NCBI GenBank assembly: GCA_965204775.1
Contig: CBDBFH010000011.1
Location: 53,391-117,390 of the forward strand
Direction: 5' to 3'
Source of the DNA: CBDBFH01 sp965204775
GTDB taxonomy: Bacteria > Pseudomonadota > Alphaproteobacteria > JAPOUT01 > G958296285
Length of the DNA stretch: 64,000 nucleotides
Shown: one piece after another, positions 58,646 to 64,000 of the stretch
How positions within the stretch are numbered: the stretch's first letter is position 1
Layout: every line of letters starts with the position of its first letter
Notes under the pieces: generated by a model
Database searches by the model: none
What the model was told of the DNA's origin: nothing
The model's input: only the letters and a program-made list of their open reading frames with translations
Made by a program: the position numbers and the translations under genes

Positions 58646-59825
58646 GCCGAAGCCCGGTTAAGCCGATAAACCCTTGCGCATCGCGCTGATCGTAGCCGGT
58701 GTCTTTGTCGAAACTCGCCAGCTGCGGCGAATAGAGCGAGCCCGCCGCCGCCCGCCCGACAACCTGGAGCGAGCCCTTGTAAAGTTTCAGCCGGACCCGG
58801 CCCGCCACCGCGCTTTGGCTGTGGTCGATCAGGGCCTGAAGCATTTCGCGCTCCGGCGAAAACCACAAGCCGTTATAGATCAGCTCGGCATAGCGCGGCA
58901 TCAGCTCGTCCTTGAGATGGGCCGCGCCCGCATCCAGGGTGATCTGCTCCAGCGCCCGGTGGGCGGCGAGCAACAGCGTGCCGCCGGGAGTCTCATAGAC
59001 GCCGCGCGATTTGATCCCGGTGAAGCGATTCTCGACCATGTCCAGCCGCCCGACGCCGGCCTGTCCGGCCAGCTGATTGGCCCGGGCGAGAAGTGCGGCG
59101 GGCGGCAGAGCCGCGCCGTCCAGCGAGACCGGGTCGCCCGCGGCAAAGCCGACCTCGACCTCGACCGGCCTGTCCGGCGCATCCTCCGGGGCCGCGGTCA
59201 GCGCCCAGGCCTGCGCCGGGGCGGCGCGGGCCGGGTCCTCCAGCGCCTTGCCCTCGCAGGAGCGGTGGAACAGATTGGCGTCAATCGAAAAGGGCGGCTC
59301 GTCTTCCACCCTCGTCTCCAGCGCCACCCCGCGCGCCTGCGCATAGGAGAGCAGATCGCGCCGCGAGCGCATCGCCCATTCCCGCCACGGCGCGATCACC
59401 TGCAAATCCGGGGCCAGGGCGGCATAGCCCAGTTCAAAGCGAATCTGATCATTGCCCTTGCCGGTCGCCCCGTGACAGAGCGCATCAGCCCCGCTCTGCC
59501 GGGCGATCTCAACCTGGCGGCGCGCAATCAAAGGGCGGGCAATCGCCGTCCCCATCATATACGCCCCCTCGTAAAGCGCGTTGGCCCGCAGCATCGCAAA
59601 GACGTAATCGCGCACGAAAACCTCGCGCAGATCCTCGATCACAACCTGGCTTGCCCCAATCGCCTGCGCCCGGGCGCGGGCCGCCGCCATATTCTCGCCC
59701 TGGCCCAGGTCGGCCAGAAACGCGATAACCTCGCAGCCATAGGTCTCGCCCAGCCAGCGCAAGATCACCGACGTATCCAGACCGCCCGAATAGGCGAGGA
59801 CGACTTTCCTGATCTGTCCGGCCAT
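58614..59825 (-). CDS. argG: Argininosuccinate synthase
   Basis: Condenses citrulline and aspartate in arginine synthesis. ATP-binding VVLAYSGGLDTSVILRWL (about 7-24), ALCHGATGKGNDQIRFELGY (about 116-135), DEPPFSIDANLFHRSCEG and GVGRLDMVENRFTGIKSRGVYETPGG (named region) are canonical. 403 residues. Its C-terminal few residues overlap folD. Confidence 0.97.
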   Translation of the reverse strand: MAGQIRKVVLAYSGGLDTSVILRWLGETYGCEVIAFLADLGQGENMAAARARAQAIGASQVVIEDLREVFVRDYVFAMLRANALYEGAYMMGTAIARPLIARRQVEIARQSGADALCHGATGKGNDQIRFELGYAALAPDLQVIAPWREWAMRSRRDLLSYAQARGVALETRVEDEPPFSIDANLFHRSCEGKALEDPARAAPAQAWALTAAPEDAPDRPVEVEVGFAAGDPVSLDGAALPPAALLARANQLAGQAGVGRLDMVENRFTGIKSRGVYETPGGTLLLAAHRALEQITLDAGAAHLKDELMPRYAELIYNGLWFSPEREMLQALIDHSQSAVAGRVRLKLYKGSLQVVGRAAAGSLYSPQLASFDKDTGYDQRDAQGFIGLTGLRLKRLAARERG

Positions 59826-59910
59826 GACTTGCGCGCGCCCCCGGCGGCTTTCCGCAAAAATGCGCCGCCGAGACTACAGGCCCGCCGCCGCTCCGGCAAG
59901 CCGGGAAGAT

Positions 59911-60522
59911 TCAGGGGCAGGCCCCGGCGATCTCCTTCAGACCGGCGGTCACCCCCTTTAGCGAATAAAGATCCTGAGCCTGGACTCCGCCCGCCGCCAG
60001 CGTGATCTTCATGGTCAGGCCGCGCCGCATGGCGGCCAGCAAGCGGGGCGTGTCTTTCGGATTCTCCGGCCACGCCCAGCGCGCGGCGTCGCCGACCCGC
60101 GCGCCCCCTGTATACATCGAAAAGCGCCGCTGCGCGATTTGCAAATCCGGCCGGGCGTCGGGCGGAATCCTCACCCCCGAGCGCCAGGCCGCCTCGAAAT
60201 AGCCCGGATCGCCGGGCCGGCGCGTGATTACGAAAAAAACCCCGCCCTCCCGCGCCGGACTGGAAACCGAAGGCTCCGAAGACAGCGCACAGACCTTGCC
60301 TTGCGCCGACTCGTAACTATAGGCATCCCACGAACCGAACTGGCCCAGATGATTCGACTCCGGACGCTGCGGCCCAACCCCCGGCTGCGCCTCTTGCGCC
60401 GCCGCGCCCTCCGGAGCGGTTGCGCCCTCCGGGGAGGCCGCCTCCTGCGCGCCTGCCGCCGCCGGCAACACCGCCAGCGCCGCGCACAAAAACCCCGCCG
60501 CCCATCGCCTGTCCGCCGTCAT
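59911..60522 (-). CDS. Invasion-associated locus B (IalB)-like secreted protein
   Basis: Signal peptide FLCAALAVLPAAAGAQ (about 12-27), then a repeat-coded Ala/Glu/Pro linker (SPEGATAPEGAA). The mature domain has WDAYSYESAQGKVCALSSEP, FFVITRRPGD, RFSMYTGGARV, LLAAMRRGLTMKI and YSLKGVTAGLKEIAGAC, in the order of IalB-family proteins with the terminal Cys likely disulfide-bonded to the first. Family function is poorly known outside Bartonella. 203 residues. Confidence 0.82.
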   Translation of the reverse strand: MTADRRWAAGFLCAALAVLPAAAGAQEAASPEGATAPEGAAAQEAQPGVGPQRPESNHLGQFGSWDAYSYESAQGKVCALSSEPSVSSPAREGGVFFVITRRPGDPGYFEAAWRSGVRIPPDARPDLQIAQRRFSMYTGGARVGDAARWAWPENPKDTPRLLAAMRRGLTMKITLAAGGVQAQDLYSLKGVTAGLKEIAGACP

Positions 60523-60675
60523 CTTCGCTCCGTCTCCCGATTTGCCCGCCGACGCCGCCTTATGATAAAGCATGGAAGCGCCCGCCGCCAAACCGCCGCC
60601 TTTCCATCCGGGGCGGCGGCCCGTCACAGGGGCGGCGGCGCCAAGGGCCGAAGGCAGAGCAGGGGAGGCTAACCG

Positions 60676-61680
60676 ATGAAAGCCGTTTTGTGCCGTGAAT
60701 ACGGACCGCCGGAAAGTTTGGCTGTCGCCGAAATCCCCGATCCGGAGCCGGGAGACAAGGAACTGCTGATCGAGATTCATGCCGCCTCGGTCAATTTTCC
60801 CGACTTTCTGATGATCCAGAACCTCTATCAGTTTAAGCCCGCCCTGCCCTTTACCCCCGGCAGCGAGGTCGCCGGGGTGGTCACGAAAGCCGGACCCGGC
60901 GCCACCCGCTTCAAGCCCGGCGACCGCGTGATCGGCTCCTCCGGCCATGGCGGCTTCGCCGAGCTGATCGCCCTGAACGAGGAGCGGATGATCCCGGTTC
61001 CCGAGGGCATGGATTTCACCACCGCCTCGGCTCTGATTCTGGTCTACGGCACCTCGATCCATGCCCTGATCGACCGCGCCGCTCTCCAGGCGGGGGAAAA
61101 TCTGCTGGTTCTGGGCGCGGCGGGCGGCGTCGGCCTGGCGGCGGTCGAGATCGGCAAGGCGCTGGGCGCGCGGGTGATCGCCGCCGCCTCGAGCAGTGAG
61201 AAATGCCGGGTCGCGCGCGACCATGGCGCCGATGACGCGATCGTCTATTCCCCCGACCCCCTCGACCGCGCCGGGCAAAAGGCTTTTGCCGACGCCATCA
61301 AGCAGAAGACCGGCGGCGCGGGCGCCGATGTCGTCTATGATCCGGTCGGCGGAACCTATTCCGAACCGGCGCTGCGCGCGACCAACTGGAACGGACGTTT
61401 TCTGGTGATCGGCTTTGCCGCCGGCGACATTCCGCGCCTGCCGCTCAACTTGCCCCTGCTCAAGGTCTGCCAGATCGTCGGAGTCTTCTGGGGGGCCTTC
61501 ACCGCGCGCTATCCCGACAAGAACAAGGCCAATATCGCGCAGCTGACCGACTGGTTCAAACAGGGCAAGATTCGCCCCCATGTTTCCAGAACCTACCGGT
61601 TGAACGAAGCCGGACAGGCGCTGGCCGATATCGGCGCGCGCAAGGTGACCGGCAAGATCGTCGTCACACCACGCGCATAG
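60676..61680 (+). CDS. Zinc-independent NADPH:quinone oxidoreductase family protein
   Basis: MDR-superfamily enzyme without structural or catalytic zinc ligands: VNFPDFLMIQNLYQFKPALPFTPGSEVAG (N-terminal region about 33-61), FKPGDRVIG, ALILVYGTSIHALIDRA, LVLGAAGGVGLAAVEIGKALGARVIAAASS (NADPH fold, about 148-176) and DVVYDPVGG. Typical quinone oxidoreductase or enoyl-reductase. SD GGGGAGG precedes the ATG. 334 residues, 13 bp ahead of the next SDR gene. Confidence 0.92.
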   Translation: MKAVLCREYGPPESLAVAEIPDPEPGDKELLIEIHAASVNFPDFLMIQNLYQFKPALPFTPGSEVAGVVTKAGPGATRFKPGDRVIGSSGHGGFAELIALNEERMIPVPEGMDFTTASALILVYGTSIHALIDRAALQAGENLLVLGAAGGVGLAAVEIGKALGARVIAAASSSEKCRVARDHGADDAIVYSPDPLDRAGQKAFADAIKQKTGGAGADVVYDPVGGTYSEPALRATNWNGRFLVIGFAAGDIPRLPLNLPLLKVCQIVGVFWGAFTARYPDKNKANIAQLTDWFKQGKIRPHVSRTYRLNEAGQALADIGARKVTGKIVVTPRA

Positions 61681-61693
61681 GGGGCAAGCAGAC

Positions 61694-62479
61694 ATGAAAC
61701 TGGACAAGACAACCGCCGTCATCACCGGCGGGGCGAGCGGTCTGGGCGCGGCGAGCGCCCGGGAACTGGCCGGGGCCGGGGTGCGGGCGGCGATTTTCGA
61801 CCGCGACGCCGAAAAAGGCGAGGCGCTGGCCAAAGAGGTCGGCGGCCTGTTTTGCCGCGCCGATGTGACCGACGAGGCTTCGGTCGATCAGGCTTTCGCC
61901 CGCGCGCGCGCGCAGCTGGGGCAGGAGCGAATCCTGATCAATTGCGCCGGAATCGGCGCCGCGGTCAAAACCGCCGCGCGCGACCGCCAGAGCGGTGAAA
62001 TCCGCCCCCATCCCATTGAAATTTTCTCCCGCGTCATCGCGGTCAATCTGATCGGCACGTTTCGCTGTCTGGCCAAGGCGGCGGCGGGCATGATGAGCCT
62101 CGATCCGCTCACTCCCGACGGCGGGCGCGGGGTGGTCATCAACACCGGCTCAATCGCCGCGCAAGACGGCCAGATCGGACAGACCGCTTATGCCGCCTCC
62201 AAGAACGGCATTGTCGGCCTCACCCTCCCCGCCGCGCGCGATCTGGCGCGCGAGGGAATCCGGGTCTGCACGATCCTCCCCGGCCTGTTCGACACCCCCG
62301 CTCTTTGCCGGGGCCCCGGAGGAGCCTCAAAAAAACGCTGGGCGCCTCCGGTGCCCTTCCCCGCCCGGCTCGGTTATCCCGAAGAATATGCTCAACTCGC
62401 CCGCCACATCTGCGAAAACGACATGCTCAACGGCGAAACCATTCGCCTCGACGGCGCCTTGCGCATGGCCCCGCGCTAG
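61694..62479 (+). CDS. Short-chain dehydrogenase, HSD10-like (3-hydroxyacyl-CoA dehydrogenase type II)
   Basis: SDR with AVITGGASGLGAASARELA (about 8-26), FDRDAEKG (NAD preference), NCAGIG, NTGSIAAQDGQIGQTAYAASK (catalytic Ser, Tyr, Lys) and a C-terminal NGETIRLDGALRM. The MKLDKTTAVITGGASGLG start and RPHPIEIFSRVIAVNLIGTF block resemble human HSD17B10-type 3-hydroxy-2-methylacyl-CoA dehydrogenases. Likely acts in branched-chain or fatty acyl-CoA oxidation with the preceding oxidoreductase. 261 residues. Confidence 0.85.
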   Translation: MKLDKTTAVITGGASGLGAASARELAGAGVRAAIFDRDAEKGEALAKEVGGLFCRADVTDEASVDQAFARARAQLGQERILINCAGIGAAVKTAARDRQSGEIRPHPIEIFSRVIAVNLIGTFRCLAKAAAGMMSLDPLTPDGGRGVVINTGSIAAQDGQIGQTAYAASKNGIVGLTLPAARDLAREGIRVCTILPGLFDTPALCRGPGGASKKRWAPPVPFPARLGYPEEYAQLARHICENDMLNGETIRLDGALRMAPR

Positions 62480-63583
62480 CTCGCCCCGCCGCCCCGCGCC
62501 TGATGGCCGGCGGCCAGATAGTCCTGCGACTGCATCTCCTGAAGGCGCGAGACGGCGCGGGCCAATTCCGGCGCGCCGCCCGCGTCCAGCCCCTCCGGAG
62601 GGGTCTGCGCCGAGGCGACCAATTTCACCCGCGCCTCATAGAGCGCATCAATCAGGGCGATAAAGCGCTTTGCCTCATTGCGCTGCGCCGCCCCCAGAAC
62701 CGGAATGTCGTCGATCACCAGCGTATGAAAGCGCCGGGCCAGTTTCAGATAGTCGGACGCCCCCAAAGGCCGGGCGCATAACTCCTCGAAGGTGAAGCGG
62801 GCGACCCCCATGCTGTGTAGCGGAATCGCCAGACTGCGCCCGCCCGCCTCCAGCCGCCCCGCCGCGCGCGGCGCGCCGCCGGTCAGGCGGGCAAAGGCCG
62901 CGTCCAGCGCGCCGCGCCGCGCCCCCCGCCGCGCCGATATGCCAGACCGGCCCGCCGCTCAGCCGGTTCAGCCGGTAATCGCGCCGCGCCGCCAGATGCA
63001 GCGCCTGCGTCTTCTCCTCCAGCAGCGCGATGAAAGGCAAAAAACGCTGGCGGTTGAGGCCGCCTTTGTAGAGTTCGGCGGGCGGAGAGTTCGACGTCGC
63101 CACCACCACCACCCCGGCGGCGAAGAGGGCCGAAAACAGGCGGCCCAAAATCGCGGCGTCGGCGATGTCGTGAACCTGAAACTCGTCGAAGCACAGCAAC
63201 TGCGCTGTGCGCGCCATGGCTTCGGCCTCCGGGACAATCGGATCGCCGCCGCCCCGCTGGCGCCGCGCGTGAATCCGGGTGTGCACGTCCTCCATGAATT
63301 CATGGAAATGCGCCCGCCGCTTGCGCGCCACTGCCGCCGCCTCGAAAAAGATATCCATCAGCATGGATTTGCCCGTTCCGACCGCGCCCCACAGATACAG
63401 GCCGCGCGGCGCATGGCGGCGGCGGCGGAAGCCGGGCAGGCCCAGCCGGCGCGGGCGGGCATACAAAGCCGCCGCCTCGCACAGGCGGTCGAGTTGGCGG
63501 GCGGCCTCTTCCTGCGCCGGATCGGGCCGCAAAACGCCCGCCGCCACCAGCGCCGCCCGCCGCGCCTCGACGCTCCCCGCCAC
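62476..63583 (-). pseudogene. zapE: ZapE/AFG1-type ATPase, interrupted by a frameshift
   Basis: Starts at GTG 63583. Walker A is in GLYLWGAVGTGKSMLMDIFF (about 61-80), then FHEFMEDVHTRIH, LLCFDEFQVHDIADAAILGRLF and VVVATSNSPPAELYKGGLNRQRFLPFI (named region). After VWHIGAAGG the frame is lost at a run of six C's on the plus strand (62923-62928); the homology resumes one base later with ALDAAFARLTGG and continues to MGVARFTFEELCARPLG, LVIDDIPVLG and the stop at 62476. One base fewer in that run restores a 369-residue protein of normal size. Probably intact in the cell if this is a homopolymer error. Confidence 0.87.
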
Positions 63584-63615
63584 GGCCCGCGCCCGCGCCC
63601 GCGCTCCTGCCCGGA

Positions 63616-64000
63616 CTACAATTTACGCGCGGCAATCCGCTGCTTGAGCCGGGCAATCTGCCGGGCCGGATTCAATCCCTTCGGACAGGCCTTCGTGCAA
63701 TTCATGATCGTATGGCAGCGATAGAGCCGGAACGGGTCTTCCAGCGCCTCCAGCCTTTCGCCCGCCGCCGCATCGCGCGAGTCCTCCAGCCAGCGCATCG
63801 CCTGGAGCAGCGCCGCCGGACCCAGATAGCGCTCGCCGTTCCACCAATAGCTGGGGCACGACGTCGAACAGCAGGCGCACAAGATGCATTCATAAAGGCC
63901 GTCCAGCTTCTCGCGCTGGGCCGGAGACTGCAGCTGCTCGCCTTCCGGGGCCGGCCCCTCGCGGTGAAGCCACGGCTTGATCGAGGCGTAATGCGCATAA
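63616..64000 (-). CDS. sdhB: Succinate dehydrogenase iron-sulfur subunit, C-terminal part
   Basis: Gene enters from the right edge; the visible 128 codons cover the C-terminal half. Present are YECILCACCSTSCPSYWW (4Fe-4S cluster ligands), YLGPAALLQAMRWLEDSRD, FRLYRCHTIMNCTKACPKGLNPA (3Fe-4S and 4Fe-4S ligands) and the basic end. Part of complex II. The neighbour order sdhB-zapE is common in alphaproteobacteria. Confidence 0.97.
   Translation of the reverse strand, partial: YAHYASIKPWLHREGPAPEGEQLQSPAQREKLDGLYECILCACCSTSCPSYWWNGERYLGPAALLQAMRWLEDSRDAAAGERLEALEDPFRLYRCHTIMNCTKACPKGLNPARQIARLKQRIAARKL

Overview
This 64 kb window is high-GC DNA (roughly two thirds G+C) from an alphaproteobacterium. 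The main evidence is gene order. The left third is the classic alphaproteobacterial block mnmE-mnmG-rsmG-parA-parB, facing holA-lptE-leuS-DUF3576, a thiE-like gene, yggS, an L,D-transpeptidase, a response regulator, xthA, lolA, ftsK and amt. An rsmB-rpe-heparinase-purH block, gpsA/tsaD/hemC/hemD and sdhB/zapE also follow alphaproteobacterial habits. Two parS-like palindromes beside parAB suggest the left end lies in the origin-proximal part of the chromosome. I cannot name a genus.

Layout: 1-185 is the N-terminal stub of a DUF255 protein. 214-6145 holds tRNA modification and chromosome partition genes. 6076-20475, mostly minus strand, holds replication, envelope, translation and ammonium uptake genes. 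20750-26435 holds a PQQ quinohemoprotein dehydrogenase, a PhoD phosphatase and a small Trm112/LON/thioredoxin-TPR set. 26516-28479 holds tRNA-Gly, a methyltransferase and then an AT-rich cassette. 28479-35608 is an accessory catabolic block: DUF169, a linalool dehydratase/isomerase homologue, a PQQ sugar dehydrogenase, a haloalkane dehalogenase and an alkylsulfatase-type hydrolase. 35656-45702 is core metabolism (purH, rpe, rsmB, acs, gpsA) plus a TetR regulator. 45703-46264 holds a small membrane protein and two hairpin RNAs. 46265-49322 holds tsaD, hemC, hemD and tRNA-Thr. 49522-56066 is a DUF1302-DUF1329-YCF48-SDR operon. 56099-64000 holds housekeeping and redox genes ending in partial sdhB.

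The most unusual locus is 27467-28474. Two 149-bp, hairpin-rich copies of one element lie in inverted orientation, each starting at the stop codon of the flanking gene. Between them is a relatively AT-rich island with a good sigma70 promoter, a leader of about 145 nt that folds on paper as a three-way junction, and a 76-codon gene for a small secreted cysteine protein. The 3' strand of the closing stem of the junction can instead pair perfectly (14 bp) with the segment carrying the ribosome binding site. That is a riboswitch-like two-state layout I cannot assign to a known class.

Other points of interest: two related hairpin transcripts with pyrimidine-rich loops at 46024-46260; short tandem repeats (9-18 bp periods) that lengthen linkers in ParA, FtsK, a PotD-like lipoprotein and others; and single-base frameshifts in a heparinase gene and in zapE that are either real or assembly errors.
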